From: Nitrososphaerota archaeon
GTDB lineage: Archaea; Thermoproteota; EX4484-205; JAAOZP01
NCBI GenBank assembly: GCA_011605725.1
Contig: JAAOZP010000014.1
Coordinates: forward strand, 62,001-126,000
Direction: 5' to 3'
Length of the DNA: 64,000 nucleotides
The notes under the pieces are model-generated. The model worked only from the letters and a program-made list of their open reading frames with translations, was not told the origin of the DNA and made no database searches. Made by a program: the position numbers and the translations under genes. Below, piece by piece: positions 42,900 to 52,612 of this stretch. Positions within the stretch are counted from its first letter, which is position 1, and the number at the start of each line of letters is the position of its first letter.

Positions 42900-43973
42900 A
42901 TGTCCGAACATACATCATTGTTGGATCTTAGGGCGGCTGCAAGCCATTATTCAAAAGCTCTGGAATCAGTTGCTCAAGCCAAGAAAAAGCTCGCGGAAGT
43001 CGTGATCAAGTACATCATAGCCAATGGGATAGACCTCGGGAAATGCACAGAACTCTCTATATCTGAGAATCTTGGTCTCCCCAGAAGCACGGTTCGGAGC
43101 ATCCTGCTCGACCTTGTTGAGGAGAAAGTACTGAAGGTCAGCGAATATGGTAATACTAAGCCCTACATGCTGAGCGAGATAGGGATTGGGATTGCCCTAG
43201 ACTGGATGGGCTTGAGTTTCACGAGGGCCGAAGTGAATGCACTCTTGGCTTCTAAGGAGGCAGAGGAGCTTAAAGGCATGCTGGTGGGTTCCCCGCTGAT
43301 ATTTAGCGAGGTCAATGGGAAGAGGATCGCTAGGTACCGGGGATTAGCAGCAGATCAGTGTCTTGGAACACTCATCGGAAGATTCTTTGAATACGTGGAA
43401 GAAGGTTTTTATGAGAAGCTCAGAAAGGCTTTCGGCGAAAAGACCCTGAGGGAATTGGAGCTCCTGAATCCTGAACTAATTGCCTTTGAAAGGCTCGTGG
43501 CTCCTCCCCCTATCGGCGAGTGGGCACGTGAAAAGCTTCAAGAATTAGATGATAATGCTTCTCCTGAAGATATCAGAAAAATCATCGTCGAATCATACGA
43601 GAAGAACCTGGAACACGTTATCCGGGAACTTGAAAAATTTGCCGCTGTCTTGGAAGAAATGGGCTATGAAAGGCTTCATAAACATTTCAAAGGAAAAGCA
43701 CCGTCTCGCGAGGTCCTGATTAAGGGGAAATCAGTGCCGGAGTACAGGTTTCACGACGAGTATCTCTGGGCCACAACTTTAGCACTTAGGGAAGGGTGTA
43801 AAATAGGGCAGAAGATAGGCGCGAATTCTGAACTCCTCAAGGAAGCATTGTTATTGGCTGGCGTTCTGGATATGGCCCTTGAGAATAGATACAGGGGAGC
43901 TGAAGCTGAAGGGCTTAGTCTAATGGAGTTGGGCACTAGGCAGTTGTCTCGGGAAACTAGTTCTTCTCCCTAG
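42900..43973 (+). CDS. Winged-helix DNA-binding domain protein (357 aa)
   Basis: Residues about 30-95 form a winged helix (LSISENLGLPRSTVRSILLDLVEEKVLKV). The rest is helical and does not match a family I know. It may be a local transcription regulator. It is transcribed away from the HEPN-MNT pair and after the acylphosphatase-like gene. Confidence 0.6.
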   Translation: MSEHTSLLDLRAAASHYSKALESVAQAKKKLAEVVIKYIIANGIDLGKCTELSISENLGLPRSTVRSILLDLVEEKVLKVSEYGNTKPYMLSEIGIGIALDWMGLSFTRAEVNALLASKEAEELKGMLVGSPLIFSEVNGKRIARYRGLAADQCLGTLIGRFFEYVEEGFYEKLRKAFGEKTLRELELLNPELIAFERLVAPPPIGEWAREKLQELDDNASPEDIRKIIVESYEKNLEHVIRELEKFAAVLEEMGYERLHKHFKGKAPSREVLIKGKSVPEYRFHDEYLWATTLALREGCKIGQKIGANSELLKEALLLAGVLDMALENRYRGAEAEGLSLMELGTRQLSRETSSSP

Positions 43974-44159
43974 ACGCCATGTTTGCAATAGAAGCCTCAG
44001 GGTTATCGCGCGCACTTCGAAGCAGAGGGTCATTCCTAGCAAGGAGATTAGCCAGGCATCATTGATGCCGCATATTAGTCGTGTTCAATAGCGCTCTCTT
44101 GCCACCACTGCCTTCCCGTCGGACTCGCTTTAATTGGCAGTATTACTTCGACAAGAGCT

Positions 44160-44381
44160 ATGGTACTGATAGGTTTATTAGGCGAAGCCAGATTAGCTTT
44201 TACAGGCTGGTTTAAAGTGTCTGCGGCAGAGGAGTTTGTCGAGAAGTTTCTAAAGGATGCTGCCGGTTTCAAGAATCTGGATTACGTTTCGAAAATGATG
44301 TTTCTCTCCTTATTCATAACGCGTAAGGATGATCGTAGCCGCAGGGGGAGAAAGAGGAGGAATATGTTGAGAAAGGGTTAA
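44160..44381 (+). CDS. Possible small protein, perhaps a remnant (73 aa)
   Basis: A coding-like frame (AAEEFVEKFLKDAAGFKNLDYV) with a very basic tail (RRGRKRRNMLRKG). It has no recognised family and no clear ribosome site. The intergenic stretch 43974-44539 otherwise shows nothing I can support apart from a TATA-like element before 44540. Confidence 0.3.
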   Translation: MVLIGLLGEARLAFTGWFKVSAAEEFVEKFLKDAAGFKNLDYVSKMMFLSLFITRKDDRSRRGRKRRNMLRKG

Positions 44382-44539
44382 GCATAGGCTTAATTCTAAA
44401 CCTTAACGCTTATGGAGGAATGTTTCTTCTGCTTTGCGAATTCTACGAATATACTCGGCTTATAACGTATATGCTTCAGTCGGCTTCGCGTTAAGGATTT
44501 GAAGAATGCTTAAATGCGTATTGCATAACCAGTTTATCA

Positions 44540-45535
44540 ATGGGATTTGAAGAATTGTTGAAACTGATAAGGACGCCTAACAAGGTTTCGAAGCTTGTTC
44601 TTTCAGCCTCTTACAAGAAGGGCGAGTTTGACAGCCATCTTGTTGACTGTCCATTCGTTTTTAAGCATGAGGGATGCTTCTACATGACTTATGTTGGATG
44701 GGACTCTATAGGGTATAGAACTGGTTTAGCCTCGTCGAATGATCTTATTCATTGGAGAAAAGAGGGAATGATAATAGATCGTGGGCCGAAGGGTTCACCA
44801 ACCGAGTTCAACGTCGCCTTGACATGGATTCTCCGCGACAACGATCTTTTCGGTGAAGGTTGCTTGAAGAAGGTTAACGGGGTTTTTATTGGAACATACC
44901 ATGCGTACCCTAAACCCGGCTATGAAGCAGGCTCTGCTGTGATAGGCTTGGCTTACAGTAAGGACTTGCGGCACTGGGTTCTTGACAAGCCTGTTCTCTA
45001 CCCTGATGAGGGTGGCGACTGGGAACAAGGAGGGCTTTATAAGTCCTGCCTGCTCGAACACGAAGGAGTCTACTACATGTTCTATAATGCTAAGAATAGG
45101 CCGGAGTGGCCTTGGGTTGAGCAAATAGGCTTAGCCACATCCCTGGACTTGAAGAAGTGGAAACGCTTCGAGAAAAACCCTGTGTTAACCATTGGGCGAA
45201 AAGGCTCTTTCGACGATGTTTTCGCCAGTGACCCGTGTGTCCTGAAGCATAATGGGTTTTGGATAATGTTCTACTACGGGCTTTCTAGTGACGGGCATGC
45301 TAGGAACAGTGTAGCTTTTTCCCGTGACCTTTTTAAATGGGAGAAGTCGGGGGAGATTCTTATAGACGTCGGCCCTAGGGGTGCTGTTGACGAGCTTTAC
45401 GCTCATAAGCCAAGCGTCATTTTTCGGAATGGGAAACTGTATCATTTCTACTGCGCGGTGACTCCGGCGGAAAACAGGAGAATGGGCGAGATAGAGTATC
45501 ACGAGATCAGGGGGATAACAGTTGCAACATCATGA
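44540..45535 (+). CDS. Five-bladed beta-propeller glycosidase-like protein (GH43/GH32 superfamily)
   Basis: 331 aa made of repeated blades with the pattern [FY]-Y-M-x-Y-x-G...GLA-S-x-D-L-x-x-W, seen at about residues 50-75, 135-155, 180-210 and 235-265. This is the fold of families GH43, GH32, GH68 and GH130. It lacks a signal peptide. The family and substrate cannot be fixed by eye. It opens the carbohydrate region. Confidence 0.65.
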   Translation: MGFEELLKLIRTPNKVSKLVLSASYKKGEFDSHLVDCPFVFKHEGCFYMTYVGWDSIGYRTGLASSNDLIHWRKEGMIIDRGPKGSPTEFNVALTWILRDNDLFGEGCLKKVNGVFIGTYHAYPKPGYEAGSAVIGLAYSKDLRHWVLDKPVLYPDEGGDWEQGGLYKSCLLEHEGVYYMFYNAKNRPEWPWVEQIGLATSLDLKKWKRFEKNPVLTIGRKGSFDDVFASDPCVLKHNGFWIMFYYGLSSDGHARNSVAFSRDLFKWEKSGEILIDVGPRGAVDELYAHKPSVIFRNGKLYHFYCAVTPAENRRMGEIEYHEIRGITVATS

Positions 45536-45607
45536 AGTGTTTGAAGCCTAATGTTCTGCTAAACAGTTTAACAATAATCGTGAATACTGTTGAGAACCTG
45601 TTCTGTT

Positions 45608-46519
45608 TTACTTTTTCTTCAACACTGACCTGCATGCTGCAAGGGTTAGGACCCATCCTGCGAGCCCAGCTATTACGGCAAGCAGGCTAAGCGCCAGGCT
45701 TAGCAGAAGGTTTATAGTGAACATGGCTGCGGCCAGTGAAAAACCTGGTTTTTCAAGCTTTCTACCGAGTTTGAAAAGCCCGGACACCAGTCCTGTTTGC
45801 CCCACGGCTAGTAGAGCAACCCCAGTCCAGAACAGTATTACTGGGATCGTTGAAACGGGTTTCCTGCTTGAAACCTCCATGGCGAACATTGCTACGGCTA
45901 TCAGGAGAAACGCGGGTCCGGTGCAGCTGATTTCAACAAGCGTTGAGGAGGCTCTGAAAGACGCATCATGCCTCTTAAGATATTCGAACGCTGGGAGAAG
46001 AAGGCCGTATTCTAATGCAAGAATCAATAACCCTCCGCCGACAGCCAGCAGGAAGAGCATGAGTATTGGTGCCGCGAGCAGAGAGTATTCTCCGAGAATG
46101 GTTTGAAGCATGAACCAGAGGCTTAGAGCCATGGTTATAGACTCGCTGGAAACGTTGAAACCGATAAGGGTCGTGAAGCCGGCGACGGACATTAGGATTA
46201 CTGTGCCGGCAAGAGGGGAGCCGACGACGTAAAGAGGAAGCATCCAGCCAAGCCTCTTAAGACCATTAGTAAGGTTCTCGTCAAGAATACTTTCTCCAGG
46301 CCTCCTGGTAATGTTTGCTAGGAAGCTCTCCGCCGACTCTGCCGGCTTGCTCACTGGCCCCGGTGTTTCAAGCCTAGTTAGAATAGCCCTAGGCTTTTTA
46401 AGGGAGATGCAGTCATGCACCTCCGGATCCATATGTTTTTCGCAAAAAACCCACTCGCACAGTGGGCAGGGCTTGCAGTCCTCACCCATCCTGCCGCAGA
46501 CATGACAGCGTTGCGACAT
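45608..46519 (-). CDS. Zinc-finger membrane protein
   Basis: From ATG 46519 the protein has about 303 residues. An N-terminal AN1-like zinc finger (CHVCGRMGEDCKPCPLCEWVFCEKH) is followed by six or so hydrophobic segments. The TTG five codons earlier is a weaker start. The function is unknown. Confidence 0.6.
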   Translation of the reverse strand: MSQRCHVCGRMGEDCKPCPLCEWVFCEKHMDPEVHDCISLKKPRAILTRLETPGPVSKPAESAESFLANITRRPGESILDENLTNGLKRLGWMLPLYVVGSPLAGTVILMSVAGFTTLIGFNVSSESITMALSLWFMLQTILGEYSLLAAPILMLFLLAVGGGLLILALEYGLLLPAFEYLKRHDASFRASSTLVEISCTGPAFLLIAVAMFAMEVSSRKPVSTIPVILFWTGVALLAVGQTGLVSGLFKLGRKLEKPGFSLAAAMFTINLLLSLALSLLAVIAGLAGWVLTLAACRSVLKKK

Positions 46520-46736
46520 ATCCCATAATGGCAATGTTTCAGGATAAAAATGTTTTCTTATGGGGGAATTCTTGAATATTAGTGCGCTTAAAAATATATT
46601 AAACGAAGTGTTATGTGAAGCTTAACAAGGATGGTGAAGAAAGGTTTAACCGTCTTAACGTATCGACGGGAAAGGAGATAGGCGTTTCTTATTGGGTAGG
46701 GAATCCAGGAATAAAGAGTCGCGCGAAGTATTAAAA

Positions 46737-48146
46737 CTATAGTTCGGCAAACCGTATTTTTTCATAGCTTGCTGCACCCTCCGTTACGAAAAGGCCTGCT
46801 GGCTTATCGTGAAGCCCGTAGGCCCGGCAGGATAGTGCAACACGTCCACCGATGAAGGCTTCCACAATACTGTCGTCAACAAAAATTAGGAGTGACACTG
46901 GTTTACCGGGTGTTAGAAACAACGGGCACTCGGCGAGAGGCGGCGCGTCACCCGCTCTTGGGAAACGGTTGAACACTACCCTGTTCCCAGCGGGCTCAAG
47001 CTCCAGCATATATCCGGAGGAGAAGTCTAAACTGGTTCCGACGAGTAGTCCGAAGGAGCGGGTACCCGGTTTAAAGGAGAATACGCCTTCCAGCGCGAAA
47101 CTGTTTTTCAGGCAGGGTATGGTGGCGTAGGCAAACCCGTCTAACCGTTCCCCGTACGCATTGTTCCCGTGAAACCTCCATCCGCCAAGCCTGCCTAAGA
47201 CGTTTCCCCGAGCATCTAGGTCTTTAAACTGAAATGCGCTCACAACTTCCTCTGGACAATGCGCGGAGAGGCTTCCATCAGCTTCAGCTCTCAACTCATG
47301 GGGAACAGCCAGATGCCCACCCCACTGCCATTTACCCTCGTCGCTTTCATTCTCTCTGGTCGGGATCCATCCGAATAGGATTCTTCTCCCCCCGTTTCCA
47401 GCTGTCTTCGCAGCGTAGAAACGCTGCCCGTTGAAAACATCCGGCACCGTTACGCGCCAAGGACCCTTTAAATCGTCAGCCACACGGTAATGCGTTTGAA
47501 GCTTCTCAGTGAACTCTGAGAAAACCAGGTACCAGTGTCCATCCATCTTGAATAAGTCTGGACACTCCATGGGGCCGCAAATATTCGGCGCGTAGAAAGG
47601 CGGTTGACACTCCCATTCCTCCAGGTCGCGGGATTTGGCAAGCCCGATGCATCCCCGCTTCGCCGCAGGCCCTTCTCTAGTGGTTGCGCAAACAAGCATG
47701 AAGTATAGTTCCTCCTCAGGGTTCCAGAACACGAACGGGTCTCTCCAGTCAGCCTCCCCATACCAGCGTTCATCAGGCACTGAAACCGGGTTATGCTCGT
47801 CCTTAACCCATTTCACAAGGTCATTGCTGACAGCGTGGCAAATCGTCTGCGGGAAACGGTTGCTCGGGTTCCACCCGGTGTAAAACGCGTGGAAAACACC
47901 ATTCCTCTCCACCACGGATCCAGTCCAGCATCCCCCGCTGTCGGGAGCATCTTTCTCACCGGGCAGGATAGCGTCAGGCATCTCTATCCAATGCAATAAG
48001 TCTTTTGAAACAATGTGCGACCAGACGAGGCGGTCGCCAGTTTTCCGCGTCGTCTTCAGATAGAAAACATGATAGCTGTCCTTCCAGTAGAAGGGTATGG
48101 CGTCGCCGAAAAACCCGTCGGCAGGCTTATAGTGAACATGCTTCAT
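46737..48146 (-). CDS. GH32-family glycoside hydrolase (levanase/fructosidase-like)
   Basis: 469 aa from ATG 48146. The five-bladed propeller has GFFGDAIPFYW at the nucleophile region, ADWRDPFVFW (RDP motif) and ECPDLF (EC motif), then a C-terminal beta-sandwich with SIVEAFIGGR. It should cleave fructosyl bonds, though the first Asp motif departs from WMND. I prefer ATG 48146 because a TATA-like CTTATATGAG (minus strand, about 48187-48178) lies inside the longer frame starting at 48209. No signal peptide. Confidence 0.78.
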   Translation of the reverse strand: MKHVHYKPADGFFGDAIPFYWKDSYHVFYLKTTRKTGDRLVWSHIVSKDLLHWIEMPDAILPGEKDAPDSGGCWTGSVVERNGVFHAFYTGWNPSNRFPQTICHAVSNDLVKWVKDEHNPVSVPDERWYGEADWRDPFVFWNPEEELYFMLVCATTREGPAAKRGCIGLAKSRDLEEWECQPPFYAPNICGPMECPDLFKMDGHWYLVFSEFTEKLQTHYRVADDLKGPWRVTVPDVFNGQRFYAAKTAGNGGRRILFGWIPTRENESDEGKWQWGGHLAVPHELRAEADGSLSAHCPEEVVSAFQFKDLDARGNVLGRLGGWRFHGNNAYGERLDGFAYATIPCLKNSFALEGVFSFKPGTRSFGLLVGTSLDFSSGYMLELEPAGNRVVFNRFPRAGDAPPLAECPLFLTPGKPVSLLIFVDDSIVEAFIGGRVALSCRAYGLHDKPAGLFVTEGAASYEKIRFAEL

Positions 48147-48352
48147 ACTGCCGCCACCAGCCGTAGAAGAAACGTTTGACTCATATAAGTCTTGCAACAG
48201 GTCATCCAACTATCCTGACTCTTCTGAGAACCAGGGAGATTTTCAGGTCGATAAGACTATTCAAGACTGCGCGCGCAAACAGACATAGCTATAATAGAGA
48301 CAAATTTTTAGTCTGCTTCAATGCTTATATTCCGCTGCGAGGTTGCATCATC

Positions 48353-48886
48353 ATGGTTAGCGAAACAACCATAGTATGGTTGCTCAGAATCCTAACGATC
48401 ACGGTGGTTTTAATACCTATAGTTGTCAACTATTTCGCTTCAGAGTCGCTGCAGGATTTCATAGTGCCGGATTTAACCATTCCCTTAAGCTCAACTCTTA
48501 ACATTCCCCATTCTCTCCAAGTATACTCTATTGATTACAGCATTGCGGGGGACGAGTGTCTGTTAAACCTAGGATTATTCAATGCGGGAAGCATCGGAAT
48601 CGGTTTGAAAGAGCTTGACTGCAGGATAACAGTGGCCTCGATGAACATGAGTATTAGTGGGAGACTTGTGCTTCAATCACCGTTCATCGTGAAGCCAGCA
48701 GGCAGGGAAAGAGTAAGCCTCTCTCTGAGTGTGGAGAACGGTATTGTTGAGGATTTTCTCAGGCTACTCTCCCAAGAGTCTCAGGCAAGCCTCTTTGGAG
48801 AAGCCACTGTACTGCTGGATTCAGCTGAGCTTCCCATAAGCCTGGAGATAACAAGCCTTTCAACAGGCTTCCTTCCCCCAGGGTGA
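48353..48886 (+). CDS. Membrane-anchored extracytoplasmic protein (177 aa)
   Basis: One hydrophobic helix at residues about 7-26 (IVWLLRILTITVVLIPIVV) then a beta-rich soluble domain. ATG 48353 is chosen because a TATA-like GCTTATATTCC lies about 30 nt upstream. No family recognised. The next membrane protein follows after 6 nt. Confidence 0.55.
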   Translation: MVSETTIVWLLRILTITVVLIPIVVNYFASESLQDFIVPDLTIPLSSTLNIPHSLQVYSIDYSIAGDECLLNLGLFNAGSIGIGLKELDCRITVASMNMSISGRLVLQSPFIVKPAGRERVSLSLSVENGIVEDFLRLLSQESQASLFGEATVLLDSAELPISLEITSLSTGFLPPG

Positions 48887-48892
48887 TCATGC

Positions 48893-49630
48893 TTGGAGAA
48901 GTTTAGAATACTCTATTTTATCAGCGGCATCTTGTTTCTGGCGGTGTCTGCAGCCGGAGGCTCCTGGTGGGAGCTTGTCGCAGGAGAAGCCTCTAAACCA
49001 GTTCTATACGTTGGGCTCTCGCCTTTCGAATTTAGGGTTGAGCTTCTCGGAGCACGAGCTGTCAACCCGTCTCCACTCATGAATGCTTTTTTCACTTCAG
49101 AAAGACTCCTCGCCCTCCTTGGGTCGGCTACGGTGATCATTGGCTCACTGCTCCCGGGGAAACCCTGGTCCCGGAGGCTTCTTAACCTCAGGCCTTTAAC
49201 GATGCCCGTGTTCTTCGGAATCCTGACTATTGCTTTAACCACGGTCCTAGCAACCTTTGTCCAAAGCTTCGCACCCTCCGTAGCCCAGGCTCTTCCAAAC
49301 CTAGCCGAGGCTTTAACGCCTTATTCAGGCAAATACTTAACCATCAACCTGTATCCGTTTACTGGTGTCAACGGCTCTGTGAAAATCAGCACAGAATCTA
49401 GGTTCACTGTCCAGTTTTGGACTGCCCTGGTTTCAGGCGTATTCTGTCTAGCAGGCTGGGTACTGGGTGGGAAAAAAGACTTGAGCCAAGCCTTGCCTCC
49501 ACAGCCTGAGCCCAGCGGGGCTCCGAATAAAGTTGAAAACCCTTCTAGCCTGCCAGCCCAGGAGCGGGAGGCTATTAGAGTAAAGGTGGAAACGCAGTTA
49601 GCAAGCGTACGCGGCATTAAAAATCCTTAA
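48893..49630 (+). CDS. Membrane protein (245 aa)
   Basis: Four hydrophobic segments (about 7-25, 74-88, 103-125 and 175-190) with an extracytoplasmic loop, and a proline-rich cytoplasmic tail. Probably co-transcribed with the preceding gene. No family recognised. Confidence 0.55.
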   Translation: MEKFRILYFISGILFLAVSAAGGSWWELVAGEASKPVLYVGLSPFEFRVELLGARAVNPSPLMNAFFTSERLLALLGSATVIIGSLLPGKPWSRRLLNLRPLTMPVFFGILTIALTTVLATFVQSFAPSVAQALPNLAEALTPYSGKYLTINLYPFTGVNGSVKISTESRFTVQFWTALVSGVFCLAGWVLGGKKDLSQALPPQPEPSGAPNKVENPSSLPAQEREAIRVKVETQLASVRGIKNP

Positions 49631-49663
49631 AGCTTTTAAAACTCTTTTTAATCGTTAAGCCGA

Positions 49664-50143
49664 ATGTCTTTGAGACTAGACCCTGATAGTGCCCTCAACT
49701 GTTTGCCGCAGCCCCTTGTAATAGTTACTGCAGGAGACTTTGAGAAACCGGGTCAGAGAGGAGGAATGACTGCAGCATGGGTCAGCAGGGTGTCAATGAG
49801 CCCCCCGTTAATAATGGTTTCAATCGCCCCGTCAAGATACACTTTAGAGCTAATAAGGAGAAACGGGGAGTTCGCAGTCAACATTGTCGGGGAAACGCTT
49901 GAGAAGACTGCTTACGGCATATTCGGCTCCAGGACCGGCAGGGGGATAGATAAGATTGCTGAAAGCAGGGTTAAAGCTAGGAGAGGCGAGAAAACAGTGG
50001 TCCCGCTACTTGAGGAAGCAACCGTAGCGTTAGAGTGTAAGCTTGTGAAGACAGTGGAAGCAGGAGACCATGTTCTAGTAATAGGCGAGGTAGTGAACGC
50101 TTTAAAGTTCAGCGAGGAGCAGCCGATCGTCTTCACCCCCTAG
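49664..50143 (+). CDS. Flavin reductase-like FMN-binding split-barrel protein
   Basis: 159 aa with the family pattern: P-L-V-I-V-T-A...GGMTAAWVSRVSMSPPLIMVSIAPSRYTLELI, then EFAVNIVG and ECKLVKTVEAGDHVLVIGEV. It binds FMN and probably passes electrons to an unidentified oxidoreductase. Confidence 0.82.
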   Translation: MSLRLDPDSALNCLPQPLVIVTAGDFEKPGQRGGMTAAWVSRVSMSPPLIMVSIAPSRYTLELIRRNGEFAVNIVGETLEKTAYGIFGSRTGRGIDKIAESRVKARRGEKTVVPLLEEATVALECKLVKTVEAGDHVLVIGEVVNALKFSEEQPIVFTP

Positions 50144-50223
50144 TCTAAGCATGTGATAAGGCCTGTGTCAAAAGCTTTTTGAAGCACCCTAAATTTATAA
50201 GCGTGTTTCGCCTGCTGAACAGC

Positions 50224-50891
50224 GTGCTGAAAATAGGCCACAGGGGTGCGAAATTCTACGAGCCGGAGAACACGCTGCGAAGCTTCAGGAAAGCATTGGA
50301 GCTTGGCGCGAATGCTGTTGAACTGGACGTTAGAAGAACAAGGGAGGTGAACTAGTGGTCATTCATGATGCTGAGGTTGACAGGACTACGAACGGGAAGG
50401 GGCTGGTGAGCGGGCTCACGCTGGAAGAGATAAGGAGCCTCGACGCTGGGAAAGGGGAGAAGATACCTACTTTAGAGGAAGTGCTCGACTTCCTGGATAA
50501 TAGGGTGAAGATACTGATAGAGCTTAAGGAGGCCGGTGTCGAGGAGAAAGTGTTGAAGCTTGTTCATGAAAAAGGGTTGGAGAAAAACGTGATAATAATA
50601 TCTTTCCTGGAGGATGCGTTAAGAAGGGTTAGGGAGCTTGACAAGGATGTTGAAACCGGGTTTATTTTCGTGAAGCACAATGACCCGGTGAAAACCGCCG
50701 TGGAGTTGAAGGCGAACTACCTGTTGCCACTGTACCGTTTCACACATTCCGATTTAATCAGAAAGTCGCATGAAAACGGTTTGAAAGTGATAGTTTGGAC
50801 GGTGAATGACGAGAAGGAGGCTTCAGAGTATGCGGGGAAAAGAGTTGACGGCATAACTAGCGATAAACCTGACATTCTTAAAGCATTATAG
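50224..50891 (+). CDS. Glycerophosphodiester phosphodiesterase, frameshifted
   Basis: From GTG 50224 the frame gives the GDPD start K-I-G-H-R-G-A and PENTLRSF, then ELDVRRT, and hits TAG at about 50353. One base missing near 50340 (an A in ACAAGGG) would join it to the downstream frame VVIHDAEVDRTTNGKG, the standard continuation. The joined protein is about 222 aa. It hydrolyses glycerophosphodiesters. TATA-like AATTTATAAGC lies about 26 nt upstream of the GTG. A sequencing indel is likely. Confidence 0.75.
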
Positions 50892-50929
50892 GCGTCAGCG
50901 GAAGACTGGGTTTAGACAGGCTAGAGGGT

Positions 50930-51223
50930 TCATGCCTGACTAATGGGAAGAAGCTTCTCCACTCCCTCCACGAAACTGCTAGTCTCTATTCCAAACTCGT
51001 CAGCCATTTCTGAAACTATTAGCCTCTCTATGACTCTGGCTCCTGGACCATATATTTTCTCCAGGCCAGTGATGAATTCTCCCGGCTTATCAGGTATCTC
51101 CTCCCTCTTCAACCCTTGCTCGTTCTCAAGATACCAGTATAAGACTCGTTTAACAGTCTCCCCTAAACAGCGTAAACCATTATCCACGCATTTCAAAACC
51201 CTATCCCTAGGGGTTTCCATCAT
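50930..51223 (-). CDS. Small archaeal protein, possibly NitrOD5-like (97 aa)
   Basis: Helical protein with LGETVKRVLYWYLE, EEIPDKPGEFITGLEKIYG and VIERLIVSEMADEFG, which resembles the NitrOD5 sensory-output domain of archaea. The assignment is from memory of the pattern. Isolated; 190 nt without a gene separate it from the CPBP protease. Confidence 0.5.
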   Translation of the reverse strand: MMETPRDRVLKCVDNGLRCLGETVKRVLYWYLENEQGLKREEIPDKPGEFITGLEKIYGPGARVIERLIVSEMADEFGIETSSFVEGVEKLLPISQA

Positions 51224-51416
51224 TTTTCAAGCTCACCTCTAAACCGTTTAAGGGAGAAACTCCTGCAGCCCGGGCCTCCGTCGCCAACGGCTAAGCCTAA
51301 AGCTTTAAGGTGCTTTAAAACATTAACCCTCGAGTTGGATTCGGGAAATCTTCAACCATGCTTTCCAAAACCTGTCGATATTGAAGCCTCTCCGGCTTAG
51401 GAGGCTGGCGTGCGCT

Positions 51417-52091
51417 TCACCAGAAGCTTTTCTTCTTAGCCTGCATCTGCTCCATTATCCTTGCGACAAGACTGCTGAGAACATATGAGATGCCGAGGGC
51501 GAATCCGCCGAAATATGTTAATCCGGACCCGCCGAGCAGATTATCCTTATAGTTATTCCACCAGTTCCAGAACACGTGTAGAGACATGGGGAGAAAAATA
51601 TTCTTATAGCGAACCTGGCATAATGCTGCAACCACGCCGAACAAAAGGGGCCAGAGAAAGCCGCCGAGCCCGTAGTGGAAGAAGTGCGTTAGGGCAAAAA
51701 CTAGGCTGCTTACTGATATCGCCATGTGAGGATTTATCTCTGCCAGAGTGGAGAGGAGAAGCCCCCTGAAGAACCATTCTTCCAGAATTGGAAGGATAAG
51801 TATTCCGCAGGCGGGTGTGAAGGGGTCTAGGAGGAAAACCGTCGGTATGACGAAAAGCGCTGTAGCCAGGAACGTAAGCTGCTCCCCGCTCATGCTTCGC
51901 CGGAAACCGTTTAAATCCTTTACCTGGCTGCTCATTAGAAGAAGGGGGACTGCTGAAGAGAAGAGGATGATTAGCGTGAGCTCTAGGACTCGCTGCTCAA
52001 AATACTGGGTGACTCCGACAGTCTGCAGAATGAGAATCCAGAAAACGAACAGGTTGGTGACGCTGGCCAGAACCCTCCAGTGTTTGAACAC
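51417..52091 (-). CDS. CPBP-family intramembrane metalloprotease (Abi/CAAX type)
   Basis: 224 aa with multiple membrane helices and the three CPBP motifs: EEWFFRG, FALTHFFHYG and HVFWNWWNN. These supply the Glu/His catalytic residues. Substrate unknown. Confidence 0.8.
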   Translation of the reverse strand: MFKHWRVLASVTNLFVFWILILQTVGVTQYFEQRVLELTLIILFSSAVPLLLMSSQVKDLNGFRRSMSGEQLTFLATALFVIPTVFLLDPFTPACGILILPILEEWFFRGLLLSTLAEINPHMAISVSSLVFALTHFFHYGLGGFLWPLLFGVVAALCQVRYKNIFLPMSLHVFWNWWNNYKDNLLGGSGLTYFGGFALGISYVLSSLVARIMEQMQAKKKSFW

Positions 52092-52275
52092 CAGGGGTCA
52101 CAGGTAGTAAACCGCCTCCGAGTAATTATGCTTTGCTAAACCTGTTTTAACCCGGACTAGACTATGCTTCCCTAAGCATGTTTAGACACTGTTTTTAAGC
52201 AGCCGGGAAACCTGGTTCTCTGGGAAAGAGTACTGCAAGTATTTAAAAAGCAGTGCGTGTTTTCTCTACAAGGCT

Positions 52276-52602
52276 TTGAACGAGCAGAAGCCCCCGGTAT
52301 GGATAATGATCGTTTCACTCCTGATGCTTTTAATAAGCAGTGCTTGGACGATGGCAGCAGTATTTTCAGTCAGCATTAATAGAACCTTGGCCTCGATAAT
52401 GCTGGCTACAGCAACAGCCTCGAACATAAGCTTCCTTCTAGCAATGCTTACTGCAATACTGCTGTACTCCGGGTTGGAGAAAGGAGGAAGGCTTAGACTA
52501 ATCATGGTTAGCCTCTTCGCAATCGGAATAGTCAGCCTCGTCTACACAGTAGTGCTCTTCCTGCTCGCCTTCTTAACAAGGTATCCGCTGCTACCGGATT
52601 AG
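52276..52602 (+). CDS. Three-helix membrane protein (108 aa)
   Basis: Hydrophobic segments at about 8-30, 44-65 and 74-98. No family recognised. Convergent with the glycosidase-like gene (10-nt gap). Confidence 0.45.
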   Translation: MNEQKPPVWIMIVSLLMLLISSAWTMAAVFSVSINRTLASIMLATATASNISFLLAMLTAILLYSGLEKGGRLRLIMVSLFAIGIVSLVYTVVLFLLAFLTRYPLLPD

Positions 52603-52612
52603 CGTTACGCGA